This document shows positions 30,288 to 38,822 of a stretch of 64,000 bases of DNA, piece by piece. The number at the start of each line of letters is the position of its first letter. Position 1 is the stretch's first letter. The notes below the pieces were generated by a model. The model was not told the DNA's origin. It did not search any database and saw only the letters and a list, made by a program, of their open reading frames with translations. A program made the position numbers and the translations under genes. Source of the stretch: Fibrobacter sp. UWB5. GTDB lineage: Bacteria; Fibrobacterota; Fibrobacteria; Fibrobacterales; Fibrobacteraceae. The stretch lies in NCBI RefSeq assembly GCF_002210295.1, contig NZ_MWQH01000005.1, positions 186,001 to 250,000 of the forward strand, in the 5' to 3' direction.

Positions 30288-32651
30288 CTAACGCCACATC
30301 GTTTCGACAAACATGGTATCTTGCCGGAAGACGACATTGATCGTCCCGCGTTCAGCCGTATTCAGGTACGGAATCTTAAGAGAATCCAGTCTTTGAATCA
30401 CCTGTTTGCTCGGATGGCGAAAGCGGTTCTTGCGGCCGCTCGAAATGAGGGCGAGTTTTGGTTTGACACGATTCAAGAATTTTCGGCTACTTGATGTCTT
30501 TGAACCATGATGGCCAAGTTTCAGCACATCACTTTCCAAATAAGCATCCGTTTTCATGATTTCTTTTTCGCCTTGCACCGTCAAATCACCGGTCAAAACT
30601 GCCGAATGTCCGAGGCCCTTTGCCCGAAACGAAATGCTTTGCGTGTTGGCATCTACGCAACGTTTGGAATCGGGATGAATTACCTTGATTTCAAAGAACT
30701 TTTCTTTGTACATTACCCCACGTGAAATATCGCGGATAGGAATGTCTCGCCGGTAAGCCTCCGCTATCACCTGTTGCCAGTTTTCTTTTTCATCGATTCT
30801 TGCGCAATCCGTTATCCAGAGTTCCTTGACCGGAAACATCTTGATGATTGACGCCGCTCCGCCAAAATGGTCCTGGTCCGCATGCGTAATGATCAAGGCG
30901 TCTAGCTTGGAAACCCCTATATGGTGCAGATAAGGCACGATGATGTCTTTTCCGGAATCTTGCCGCTTGATATCGCCGGCATCAACCAGGATATGGGAGC
31001 CCGAAGGAGTCGTAAGCAAAAGGCTATCGCCCTGTCCGATATCGATGGCCGTCAACTTCCAACTCGGTTTGACAATGGCGTAATAGCCTTTGTAGGCAAA
31101 CGTCATCGCAAAAAGAATCATGCAACACAGCGAAAAGCGCCGGGCAATCCTGTTTTTACCGAAAACGGGCATCAACACAATCAATACTCCGCATAAAAGT
31201 AGAATTGACGGATCAAAGGGCCCCACTGTAATAGAGGCTTGCGAAGAATCCGACAGCAAGCGCGTCAAGAGCGAAGCTAGTCTCAAAAAGAAGCGAGCCG
31301 CATAACAGAAATATTCCCGCAAAATATCAAACGGAGAAAGCAGCGCAAACAGCCCCGCCTGCATGCCCATCGAAATCGCAGGCACCACCACAATATTGCC
31401 AAGCCACGCAAACGGCGAAAGCGTCTTGAAATGGTGAATCAAAAAAGGAGCCGTCGAAAGTGTGGCGCACAGGGTCACATAAGTCGGCTCCACCACAAGC
31501 GCCTGCAAGCGGGACCACCACTTATTCTTGCGAAGTTCATCGGGCAACTTTTTGAGCGGACTCCAAGAGCCACCCATCAAGATTCCCATGGTCGCCGCCA
31601 CCGAAAGCTGAAAACCCGGATTCCAGATGACAGAGGGTTCGGGAATCATAATGAAAAGAAGGGCGACCCCCAGGCTATTCAGAGTATTCGCAGTCCTTTG
31701 GAACAATGCGCCGACCTGCGGCACGGCAAACATGAGCACCGCACGCCTTACGGCGGGCGACCCGCCGGTCACAGGAATATACAAGAACAGAAGTACAATC
31801 GCCAAAATGCGCACGCCTCGGTGCGGAAGCCCCGTCGCCTTCAAAAAAATCATGAGCATTCCGGCAAGCAATACCACATGAAACCCGCTTATCGCCAAAA
31901 CATGAACTAGCCCAGAACGCTGAAAATCACTGCGCAAGGCATCGGGAATACCGCTCCGGTCACCCGCCAAGAGCCCCAACAAGAGTCCCGTTTCGGACTG
32001 GTCCAGATAATCGCTAAATCGCGACCCAATCCACTTGCGGAATTGATAAAAACTGCGCTCCGGCACCCAGTTTTTACGGTAAGTCGTCCAATGGACAAAC
32101 TTGCCATACGCCAAGAGCCCTTGTGACTTAAGCCATCCCTGGGTATCAAATGCGCCCGGCACCGTAGGCGGCAAAACCGGATAGTACGAAGCCTCGTAAC
32201 AAAGCGAATCTCCGGGCATAGGGTACTCGGGCAACGAGCGCTTTTCAGTCAGTCGAACACGATATGGCGAAAGCAGCTCCCCCGCAATCGTTTGAGTCGT
32301 GCGAATGACGATCGCCATGCCGCTCTTTTTGGATTGCGTCGTCTCGACAATCCCGCAAGCCTCTGTATAAGCGCCTGCCGCAGGCAAATCATTCTCATCT
32401 TGGCGCACCGAGTATTCATGGCAAACAAACGACACCACGACACTGATCAAGACAACCCATTGCAACGACTTTTTGAAGACATGCGTCACAAGGCCTAAAA
32501 CAGGCCACAAGAAACAAGCGTACAGCGGTTCATCGAGGCCTGCAAAAACAACCGTCATGACAATGGCACACAACAAGGCCGGTTTTCCCATGAGCGGAGT
32601 CAACAGGTTATATAAATCAGTCTGAATTTTGTATTTTTTTCTAGATTTCAT
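30288..32651 (-). CDS. comEC: ComEC/Rec2-family DNA-uptake channel
   Basis: ComEC forms the inner-membrane channel through which single-stranded DNA enters during natural transformation. The 787-residue protein has an N-terminal membrane part with a DUF4131-like segment, the competence core (LAISGFHVVLLAG near residue 245, then many helices), and a C-terminal metallo-beta-lactamase domain (HADQDHFGGA near 585 and GHHGSKTSS near 715) thought to degrade the non-transported strand. All three parts are complete and the zinc ligands are present. I start it at the ATG at 32651 (MKSRKKYK); the 13-residue longer frame would run into the conserved upstream element. No other competence gene is visible. 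Confidence 0.9.
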   Translation of the reverse strand: MKSRKKYKIQTDLYNLLTPLMGKPALLCAIVMTVVFAGLDEPLYACFLWPVLGLVTHVFKKSLQWVVLISVVVSFVCHEYSVRQDENDLPAAGAYTEACGIVETTQSKKSGMAIVIRTTQTIAGELLSPYRVRLTEKRSLPEYPMPGDSLCYEASYYPVLPPTVPGAFDTQGWLKSQGLLAYGKFVHWTTYRKNWVPERSFYQFRKWIGSRFSDYLDQSETGLLLGLLAGDRSGIPDALRSDFQRSGLVHVLAISGFHVVLLAGMLMIFLKATGLPHRGVRILAIVLLFLYIPVTGGSPAVRRAVLMFAVPQVGALFQRTANTLNSLGVALLFIMIPEPSVIWNPGFQLSVAATMGILMGGSWSPLKKLPDELRKNKWWSRLQALVVEPTYVTLCATLSTAPFLIHHFKTLSPFAWLGNIVVVPAISMGMQAGLFALLSPFDILREYFCYAARFFLRLASLLTRLLSDSSQASITVGPFDPSILLLCGVLIVLMPVFGKNRIARRFSLCCMILFAMTFAYKGYYAIVKPSWKLTAIDIGQGDSLLLTTPSGSHILVDAGDIKRQDSGKDIIVPYLHHIGVSKLDALIITHADQDHFGGAASIIKMFPVKELWITDCARIDEKENWQQVIAEAYRRDIPIRDISRGVMYKEKFFEIKVIHPDSKRCVDANTQSISFRAKGLGHSAVLTGDLTVQGEKEIMKTDAYLESDVLKLGHHGSKTSSSRKFLNRVKPKLALISSGRKNRFRHPSKQVIQRLDSLKIPYLNTAERGTINVVFRQDTMFVETMWR

Positions 32652-32667
32652 TGTTATAAAGCCCTTC

Positions 32668-32708
32668 AGAAGAGTCCCTCTTCTATACACGCTTTTTTGG
32701 AGGCACTG
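32668..32708. repeat. Copy B of the conserved intergenic motif, with hairpin
   Basis: A perfect hairpin AGAAGAG-TCC-CTCTTCT (32668-32684) runs into CTATACACGCTTTTTTGGAGG and CACTG (32683-32708). The second part matches 20934-20959. It lies between divergent comEC and a lipoprotein gene. Confidence 0.55.
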
Positions 32709-32720
32709 GAACGTTTTTTT

Positions 32721-33995
32721 ATGAAAAATTTTTGTAAAAAATTTTGTGTGTTGTACTTTTTAGGCCTGGCGCTATTCTTGGCAGGCTGCGGTGATGATCC
32801 TGAAAAAGAATTTATCCTTTACCCGGACAGCGGACTTGCTTTTGGACTGTTCCCCAACGACTACGCCCAAAACGATTCCTCGGCTGCGAACCTGGCTCAC
32901 GGCATTACGCTGATAGTCCACCCCAATGCCACTTACCAGCTGTCATTCGATGTTGACCCCGATTTTGAAGCCCCGAAGCTCCAGCTTTTTAGAATTTTCC
33001 TGAGCAAAAACGGCGAAGACTTGCACGCCCAAGTGGTCCGCACCCTGGATCCCGTTGTCAAGAACGGCCGTTACATATACTCCTTTATTTGCGAAGAACG
33101 CGAAAATGCCTTGTGGGCAACGAGCCTGATTCAAGACGAGTCCTACTACCAGGGCCGCGTTTCAAACATCCGGTTCACGGGCGAAGGCGCCTACTCCGAC
33201 CATTTTTCAATCAACCTGATTCTGGTCGGCAATATCGAAGAAGAACTCGAGGACTTTAGCGTCAAGGAACTGGCTTCAAACTTGTTGGCGGAATACCGCA
33301 AGCACTACACCTCCGTAACGATTGACACGCTCTATATCAAGCGAGCCGCCGAACACCCGACTCTCGGGGAAAACTACCCGGCAAACGAGCCCTGGATTGC
33401 AGGCCGTTCTTCAGACGACATCATGGTTTCTGAACTGGGTGGCTGGCCCGGTGCTGAAAACGCGTTGGACATCACCCTAGTGCACTTTATTGACCAAGAA
33501 GGCATTCTGGGTTATTCAAACCTGTTTAGCGCAAACCTCGGCAAGGGAACCGGAAGTACCGTCGTTTTGGGAACGCACATCAAGACCCCGGCTGGCGAAG
33601 AAACGCTTGACATGCAGGGAATCATTGAAACGGCCCTCCACGAAACCGGCCATTTCTTTGGGCTCCGCCATACGACCGCGACTACTGCCGATATCGAAAC
33701 CATCTTTGAAGGCTACGATTTCGGCGATTATTCGAACCTTGAAGACGGGCTCGAAGACACCCCCTCTTGCAATTCACTTGTGGCGGCAAGCTTTGCCAAA
33801 GTTCAAAGGACCGATTTCCGCGTCAACCGCTTGATGCCGCGCATCCGCGTTTTCGCGAACACCCCGTTCAAAGTCGAGAACTGCCCGGATGCAGGCAATT
33901 ACATGTTCCCGCTCACGGTAGAAAACAAGACTCTCTCGTTTAGCAAACAGCAACTGGCCATTATCCGTCAGAACCTGATGATTTTCCCGCATTGA
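32721..33995 (+). CDS. Lipoprotein with metzincin-type zinc protease motif
   Basis: This 424-residue protein starts with a lipoprotein signal (MKNFCKKFCVLYFLGLALFLAGC). A full metzincin zinc site HETGHFFGLRH (HExxHxxGxxH) lies near residue 306, and YMFP near residue 395 could be the Met-turn. The N-terminal half looks beta-rich and unassigned. It is therefore predicted to be a membrane-anchored zinc endopeptidase facing the periplasm or cell surface. I take the ATG at 32721; the GGAGG 17 nt upstream is too distant to be its ribosome site, so initiation is not obvious. It leads a tight run with a DUF4416 gene and a second zinc-protease-like gene. Confidence 0.8.
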   Translation: MKNFCKKFCVLYFLGLALFLAGCGDDPEKEFILYPDSGLAFGLFPNDYAQNDSSAANLAHGITLIVHPNATYQLSFDVDPDFEAPKLQLFRIFLSKNGEDLHAQVVRTLDPVVKNGRYIYSFICEERENALWATSLIQDESYYQGRVSNIRFTGEGAYSDHFSINLILVGNIEEELEDFSVKELASNLLAEYRKHYTSVTIDTLYIKRAAEHPTLGENYPANEPWIAGRSSDDIMVSELGGWPGAENALDITLVHFIDQEGILGYSNLFSANLGKGTGSTVVLGTHIKTPAGEETLDMQGIIETALHETGHFFGLRHTTATTADIETIFEGYDFGDYSNLEDGLEDTPSCNSLVAASFAKVQRTDFRVNRLMPRIRVFANTPFKVENCPDAGNYMFPLTVENKTLSFSKQQLAIIRQNLMIFPH

Positions 33996-33998
33996 TTT

Positions 33999-34568
33999 AT
34001 GAAAGCTTCGCAATTTTCTGAACAAGCCCAATTGATTGCATTTGTCTTGCAGCCCAGTGCCGAATGGCTGCCCGAAGTGATCGATGCCCTCGAAAACACC
34101 TGGGGCAAGATTCGCCATAAGGGGAAATTATTTGCTTTCGACAAGACGCCCTATTACACGCCCGAAATGGGAGAAGGCTTGTATCGCGGCGTGGTTTCGT
34201 TCGAGAAGACGATTCCGCCCGAAACGATAGCCGCCGAAAAAGAACGAAGCAATGCGCTGGAACTTACGATGGCGCAGGCCACAAACCCTGAAGCGCGCCG
34301 CGTGAACATTGATATCGGTTACATGGACTTGGACAAGGTGGTTTTACCAAGTTATAAGCGCGGACCGTTCAAACTTTACGCCGGCAATGGCGTATGGCTC
34401 GACATGCTCCTGACTTACGCGAAGGGACAATTCCACCCCACCGCCTGGGCTTTCGAAGACTTTAAGCGCAACCCCTACCAGCATGACTTGCAACTCATTC
34501 GCGAACGTTACAAGAAGGCCGGCAGCGGTAAAAACGATTCGTCTAAAGATACGGCGGTAAGACTTTGA
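33999..34568 (+). CDS. DUF4416 family protein
   Basis: This 189-residue cytosolic protein matches DUF4416: FAFDKTPYYTPEMGEGLYRG near residue 46, RRVNIDIGYMDLDKVVLPS near 102, and AYAKGQFHPTAWAFEDF toward the C-terminus. The family is sometimes labelled GTP-binding, but I see no P-loop, and its function is unknown. It begins 3 nt after the lipoprotein gene. Its TGA overlaps the TTG start of the next gene, so all three are probably one operon. Confidence 0.8.
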   Translation: MKASQFSEQAQLIAFVLQPSAEWLPEVIDALENTWGKIRHKGKLFAFDKTPYYTPEMGEGLYRGVVSFEKTIPPETIAAEKERSNALELTMAQATNPEARRVNIDIGYMDLDKVVLPSYKRGPFKLYAGNGVWLDMLLTYAKGQFHPTAWAFEDFKRNPYQHDLQLIRERYKKAGSGKNDSSKDTAVRL

Positions 34569-35551
34569 AAAATCTGGTCTCGATTGTCATTGGCGTCATC
34601 GTCTTGCTCGTCGGAGTTCGCTGGTTCATGCAGCAATCGGCGGCCAAAGAGGCTTTTGACAAGCACGAAGCGCTAATCGCCGAGACCAATGAATGCCTGG
34701 AAATGGCAGAATGGAACTGCGCCGAGAAAAACGTGCGCACGCTCCTCAAGGAAGCCCCCGACGACCAGAATTTACAGCTCCATTTGGCAGGAATCCTCTA
34801 CGAACAGGAACGATACGAAGACTGCATTGCCTACGTTCAGTCGCGAAAATTCCGGCATGAAGACCTGGATTACCTGAAGCAGAAAAGCGAATCCCTGATT
34901 CGCGAAATGGACGAACTCAAGATTGAACGGTCCATGCATTTTCGCGTGGAATTTGAAGGTCGCCCTTCCCGCAGTGACGTAATGGAAGCGCTCTCGGTAT
35001 TAGAGGTTGCCTACGATTCACTCTGCCACCTGTTTGACTTTCATCCCGAAAACAAGATGCACCTGGTGCTTTACGAATCTTCGCAATACCAAGGTGTAGG
35101 CCCTCGCCCCGAATGGGTCGGAGCCGTATTCGATGGCAAGCTCCGTATTCCCGTGAACGTGATGGCCTACCGCGAAATTTACCGTCCGATGTTCTTCCAT
35201 GAACTCACCCACGCCTTTATCCGCGCCATGACCCGTTACCACATACCGCTTTGGGTAAACGAAGGCATCGCCCAGGTGATTGACGCCTCCCGTACGGGAA
35301 TGGCCAAGCCCGAAGGCAGCGTTCCTAGCATTGAAGCGCTCAAGACGCCCTTCGTAAACGAAAACAACACCGGTACGGCCGTTAAACTCTACTGGTATTC
35401 GCAGGCCATGGTCGAACGGCTTTTGGCACGCAACGCAAACCTCGTGCATTTCAGGAAGTTCATTCAGGATATGCGCACCCTCGGCGACGACGAAGCCCTC
35501 AAAAAATACTACGGCGTCACCACGCAGCAACTGCTAGATGAAGTAAGGTAG
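34565..35551 (+). CDS. Membrane-anchored MA-clan (gluzincin-like) peptidase with TPR-like N-terminus
   Basis: This 328-residue protein has an N-terminal membrane anchor (residues 4-22), a helical region with TPR-like features (about 30-115), and a zinc-protease segment with FFHELTHAF (HExxH near residue 217). A downstream LWVNEGIAQ supplies the likely third-ligand Glu, the pattern of Peptidase_MA-like proteins. It is predicted to face the periplasm. The start is a TTG at 34565 that overlaps the TGA of the DUF4416 gene as TTGA, the same coupling seen at 5811. Substrate is unknown. It sits just upstream of asparaginase. Confidence 0.75.
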   Translation: MKNLVSIVIGVIVLLVGVRWFMQQSAAKEAFDKHEALIAETNECLEMAEWNCAEKNVRTLLKEAPDDQNLQLHLAGILYEQERYEDCIAYVQSRKFRHEDLDYLKQKSESLIREMDELKIERSMHFRVEFEGRPSRSDVMEALSVLEVAYDSLCHLFDFHPENKMHLVLYESSQYQGVGPRPEWVGAVFDGKLRIPVNVMAYREIYRPMFFHELTHAFIRAMTRYHIPLWVNEGIAQVIDASRTGMAKPEGSVPSIEALKTPFVNENNTGTAVKLYWYSQAMVERLLARNANLVHFRKFIQDMRTLGDDEALKKYYGVTTQQLLDEVR

Positions 35552-35562
35552 CGGAGGATTCT

Positions 35563-36510
35563 ATGGCGAAGAAAAAACACATCGTGATTCTTGCTACGGG
35601 CGGCACAATTGCTGGCGCCGGTGAACCCGGCAAAAATACAGGCTATGTGTCCGGGCAAATTTCGGCCGAAGACCTCGTCAAATCTGTGCCGGAGCTTTCG
35701 GAGTACGCCGAAATTACGGCCGAGCAGATTTGCAACGTGAATTCCGACGACATGACGGACAAGCTGTGGATCAAGCTTTCAAACCGCATTGCCGACTTGC
35801 AGGCCGATGAATCCGTAGATGGCATCGTCGTCACTCACGGCACCGACACCATGGACGAAACGGCCTACTTCGTAAGCCTTACGGTCAAGTGCGAAAAGGC
35901 AGTGATTTTCACGGGTTCCATGAAGCCTGCTACCGCCAAGAATCCCGATGGCCCCGCCAACCTGCTGGGCGCCGTACGTGCGGCAGCCGGCTTCGCTGTC
36001 GACGACGATCCTCCGGCGAACCTGGTCTGGGTCTACTTTGCAGGTGAACTTTTCGATGCACGCAATGTGCAAAAATGTAGCGCATCGGCAATTAATGCGA
36101 TGGGCGTCAGCGCCCCCGGCGAAGGCTCCAACTGGAACGCCCTCAAGGAGCAGAATTTCTTTGACGTGTCCAAGCTCGAAAGCCTGCCGCGCGTGAACGT
36201 GGTCTACTTCACCGTAGACGCCAACCCGAAAATTCTGGAATACGCCGCCTGCGTCTCCGACGGTCTCGTGATTGCGGGCGCCGGCTCGGGTGAATTCAGC
36301 ATGGCATGGGCCCGCGCCCTAGAAAGCATCGACATTCCGGTGGTCATTTCGAGCCGAATCCATCACGGGCTCGTAACTCTAAACGAATCGCTTGCGCCAG
36401 GCCGCATTTGTGCTGGCCGCCTGCCGCCTCAAAAGGCCGCCGTACTCCTCAAGCTCGTGCTTACGCAGACAAGCCGCACCGACGACATCAAGCGCGTCTT
36501 CGCGCTTTAA
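35563..36510 (+). CDS. L-asparaginase
   Basis: This 315-residue enzyme hydrolyses asparagine to aspartate and ammonia. The first catalytic motif ILATGGTIAG is at residues 9-18 and the second VVTHGTDTMDET near residue 89; FTGSMKPA and the late IHHG region also fit. No signal peptide is present, so it is probably cytoplasmic, unlike the periplasmic type II enzyme, even though several blocks look type II-like. GGAGG lies 5 nt before the ATG. It may be co-transcribed with the peptidase genes upstream (11-nt gap). Confidence 0.92.
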   Translation: MAKKKHIVILATGGTIAGAGEPGKNTGYVSGQISAEDLVKSVPELSEYAEITAEQICNVNSDDMTDKLWIKLSNRIADLQADESVDGIVVTHGTDTMDETAYFVSLTVKCEKAVIFTGSMKPATAKNPDGPANLLGAVRAAAGFAVDDDPPANLVWVYFAGELFDARNVQKCSASAINAMGVSAPGEGSNWNALKEQNFFDVSKLESLPRVNVVYFTVDANPKILEYAACVSDGLVIAGAGSGEFSMAWARALESIDIPVVISSRIHHGLVTLNESLAPGRICAGRLPPQKAAVLLKLVLTQTSRTDDIKRVFAL

Positions 36511-36543
36511 CCAACCCGTTCCAGCGAACAGTAAGAACCGTAA

Positions 36544-36574
36544 ACAAAAAACCTGCCCTTGTTCAGGACAGGTT
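36544..36574 (-). terminator. Intrinsic terminator after ribosomal protein L25 gene
   Basis: On the minus strand AACCTGTCCT pairs with AGGGCAGGTT (one wobble) and is followed by Ts (A-run at 36545-36550). Confidence 0.8.
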
Positions 36575-36598
36575 CTTTGAAATTTTCTTTTTTGAAAA

Positions 36599-37219
36599 TT
36601 ACTTGGCTTCAGCAGCGGCAGCCGGAGCAGCGGCAGCATCAGCAGCGTCGTCAGCCTTCTTACCGCTCTTGGCAGTAATGGTGAAGATAACGGTGCGCGG
36701 CTTGCAAGCGAGTTCGATACCGTCTTCGAGCTTCAGGTCCTTGGCGTAGAACGTCGTCGGAGCCGGGAATTCGGAGATGTCCATTTCGAGCACGGCCGGA
36801 ATCTTGGTCGGCACGGCAGCGAGCTGGATGTAGCGGTTCTGCTGAGCAAAGGTACCACCCTGGGTCTTAACACCAACCGGGAGGCCGTTGAGCTTGACGA
36901 GAACGCGAACCTTGACCTTGGTCGTATCGTCGATCTTGAGGAAGTCGATGTGTTCGATTTCCTGGGTAATCGGGTTCTTCTGGTAGTTGTAAATTACGGC
37001 AGCGTTGCCGGCCTTGCCATCAATTTCCAAGTCGAGAAGCGTGTAACGCTTACCCGGGGCGAGGACCTTGCGAACATCAATTGCGCTAACGCTGATATTC
37101 ACAGACTCCTGACCCTTACCATAATAGACAGCCGGGATCTGGCCAGCCTTACGAAGGCGGGCGTTGTCGCGGCTCTTGCCTAGCACTCTCGAGGTTGCTG
37201 CGAGCTTTGTGAGTTCCAT
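36599..37219 (-). CDS. rplY: 50S ribosomal protein L25 (CTC form)
   Basis: This 206-residue protein is the long CTC-type L25, which binds 5S rRNA. The N-terminal L25 domain (SRVLGKSRDNARLRKAGQIP, AVYYGKGQE) is followed by the beta-rich C-terminal TL5/CTC domain (about residues 95-185), and it ends in an Ala-rich tail. GGAG lies 7 nt before the ATG at 37219, an ordinary ribosome site. In many bacteria it is followed by pth; here a terminator follows. tRNA-Gln lies immediately upstream. Confidence 0.93.
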   Translation of the reverse strand: MELTKLAATSRVLGKSRDNARLRKAGQIPAVYYGKGQESVNISVSAIDVRKVLAPGKRYTLLDLEIDGKAGNAAVIYNYQKNPITQEIEHIDFLKIDDTTKVKVRVLVKLNGLPVGVKTQGGTFAQQNRYIQLAAVPTKIPAVLEMDISEFPAPTTFYAKDLKLEDGIELACKPRTVIFTITAKSGKKADDAADAAAAPAAAAEAK

Positions 37220-37255
37220 AATTTTACTCCAATTAGTAAATGGTTAAAAAATTCA

Positions 37256-37327
37256 TTGGGGTAGCAGGATTCGAACCTACGAATAACGGAATCAAAATCC
37301 GTTGTCTTACCACTTGACGATACCCCA
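37256..37327 (-). tRNA. tRNA-Gln (anticodon TTG)
   Basis: The 72-nt gene on the minus strand has acceptor halves TGGGGTA/TACCCCA, an anticodon stem ACGGA/TCCGT around TTTTGAT (anticodon TTG) and a GGTTCGAATCC T-arm. CCA is not encoded. Confidence 0.95.
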
Positions 37328-37375
37328 ATGGTGGCGCAAATATAGCAAATTTACGCCAAATTCAAAGGGTGAGGG

Positions 37376-38242
37376 CTAAAAACCCTCAAAAAAGCGGGTT
37401 ACCACTTGGTACCTGGAGATGGGTTTCAGCTCTTCGGCAGCCTCTTTCGCCTGCTTACGGGTCTCGAAAACGCCAAAAACAGACGCCCCCGACCCCGACA
37501 TCAGGACGGCCTTCGCCCCGAGACGCTTAAACTCATTCTTCATCTCTTCGACAAGCGGGTGCTTGGGGAACACCGATTCCTCAAAAGCATTGAAGGTATT
37601 GGCAAGCGCAAAGTCAATCGACGCAGCCTTGCCCGTGCGCATGCACTTGGACTTGTAAGTCTCCCAGCGGTCCGGGCCGGACTTGGGCACGCCCGCGTAG
37701 GCATCCTTGGTCGGTACGGAATCAAGCGGAGTCGCGACCAACAGGTACTGTTCGTCACTCAACTGCAACGGCTTTACAAAAGTCAGCTTTTCGCCAATGC
37801 CTTCGGCCATGGCAGTACCGCCACGCACCAGAAACGGCACGTCAGCACCCAGTTTCGCACCGATTTCTTCAAGTTTTTCGAACTTAAATTTGAGCTTCCA
37901 CAGCTGGTTCAGCAAGCGAAGCGTCGCTGCAGCATCTGCAGAACCTCCGCCAAGGCCTGCGCCCAAAGGCATCACTTTATTGAGGTAAATGTCTGCGCCG
38001 AGCGTCGTGCCCGATTCTTGTTGCAAGAGCTTTGCGGCCTTGTAAACCAAGTCCGATTCCAGCGGATAATTCTGCGGTTCGTTGTAGCAAAGCGTAATGC
38101 GACCATCCTGACGCGGCTCGGCACTTATGGTATCGCCTGCGTCAATGGTCTGGAACAGCGTGCCCAAGTCATGGTATCCGTCTTCACGCTTGCGGATGAC
38201 ATCTAAGAACAAATTAATCTTAGCAGGAGCGTATTCTTTCAT
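37376..38242 (-). CDS. ispE: 4-diphosphocytidyl-2-C-methyl-D-erythritol kinase
   Basis: IspE is a GHMP kinase of the non-mevalonate isoprenoid pathway, supplying undecaprenyl phosphate among other products. The 288-residue protein begins with APAKINLFLDV, has the ATP loop MPLGAGLGGGSADAAAT near residue 95 and the third GHMP motif LMSGSGASVFGVF near residue 255. All are intact. I start at the ATG at 38242, where TAAGTT lies 7 nt upstream; an extension to 38317 would add 25 residues before the conserved start. A palindrome shared with the FIST operon sits in the -35 region. Confidence 0.94.
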   Translation of the reverse strand: MKEYAPAKINLFLDVIRKREDGYHDLGTLFQTIDAGDTISAEPRQDGRITLCYNEPQNYPLESDLVYKAAKLLQQESGTTLGADIYLNKVMPLGAGLGGGSADAAATLRLLNQLWKLKFKFEKLEEIGAKLGADVPFLVRGGTAMAEGIGEKLTFVKPLQLSDEQYLLVATPLDSVPTKDAYAGVPKSGPDRWETYKSKCMRTGKAASIDFALANTFNAFEESVFPKHPLVEEMKNEFKRLGAKAVLMSGSGASVFGVFETRKQAKEAAEELKPISRYQVVTRFFEGF

Positions 38243-38280
38243 GCCATTAAACTTAGCAAAAATATTCCAATTTGGAATAC
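38243..38280 (-). promoter_or_regulatory. ispE promoter with shared 18-bp palindrome
   Basis: On the minus strand TAAGTT (38250-38255) ends 7 nt before the ATG. Just upstream, 38262-38280 holds ATATTCCAATTTGGAATA, which equals the minus-strand reading of the palindrome at 11996-12014. Its place around the -35 region suggests a transcription factor site. Confidence 0.5.
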
Positions 38281-38390
38281 CTAGGACAAACTTTTCATTA
38301 CCGTAAAAAAAAAACAATATATATTAAGGGATGATAGTTTCTAACTATTAAACAAGCCCAAAGCTTGTAAAACCAAAAGAAGAGAAAATT

Positions 38391-38798
38391 ATGAAGAAAA
38401 TCGTTTTCACCATTTTCTTATGCCTTGCTACATTGGCAGTGGAAGCCCAAGTCGACAAAATTCTGGGACCGTGGACCGCCATCGACCCCGATACCGACAA
38501 GCCTTACGCCACCGTACTCATCTATAAAAGCAGCAACGGGCTGTATTACGGCAAGCTCACCGAAATTCTGGATTCCGATGACCCCGCCGACCAAAAGCTC
38601 ATCGGCACCATCATCATCAAGGACATGAAAGAAGATGACGGTATGCTAAAGGGCGGCTCCATTTACGACCCCGAAGAAAACAAGACCTACCACGGAAAGA
38701 TTTCACTCACCAAGGACGGTCGCCTAGAAATGCGCGGTTCGCTTGACCGCTGGGGACTTTTGGGTGCCACGGAATATTGGAAACGCAGTAAAAAGTAA
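38391..38798 (+). CDS. DUF2147 secreted protein
   Basis: This 135-residue protein has a signal peptide (MKKIVFTIFLCLATLAVEA) and matches DUF2147: LGPWTAIDPDTDKPYA at the mature N-terminus, GLYYGKLTEI, the GGSIYDPEENKTYHGK block and RGSLDRWGLLGATEYWKR at the end. DUF2147 proteins are small lipocalin-like periplasmic proteins of unknown function. It begins about 24 nt before the LolA-like gene and probably heads a five-gene envelope operon. AGAAGAG precedes the ATG, and a TATATT lies about 60 nt upstream. Confidence 0.85.
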   Translation: MKKIVFTIFLCLATLAVEAQVDKILGPWTAIDPDTDKPYATVLIYKSSNGLYYGKLTEILDSDDPADQKLIGTIIIKDMKEDDGMLKGGSIYDPEENKTYHGKISLTKDGRLEMRGSLDRWGLLGATEYWKRSKK

Positions 38799-38822
38799 AA
38801 AAAGATGGAATAAGGAGAAAAT

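Noticed and set aside
37256-37327. Integration site at tRNA-Gln
   Set aside because: No duplicated 3' end or integrase is visible nearby; flanks are housekeeping genes.
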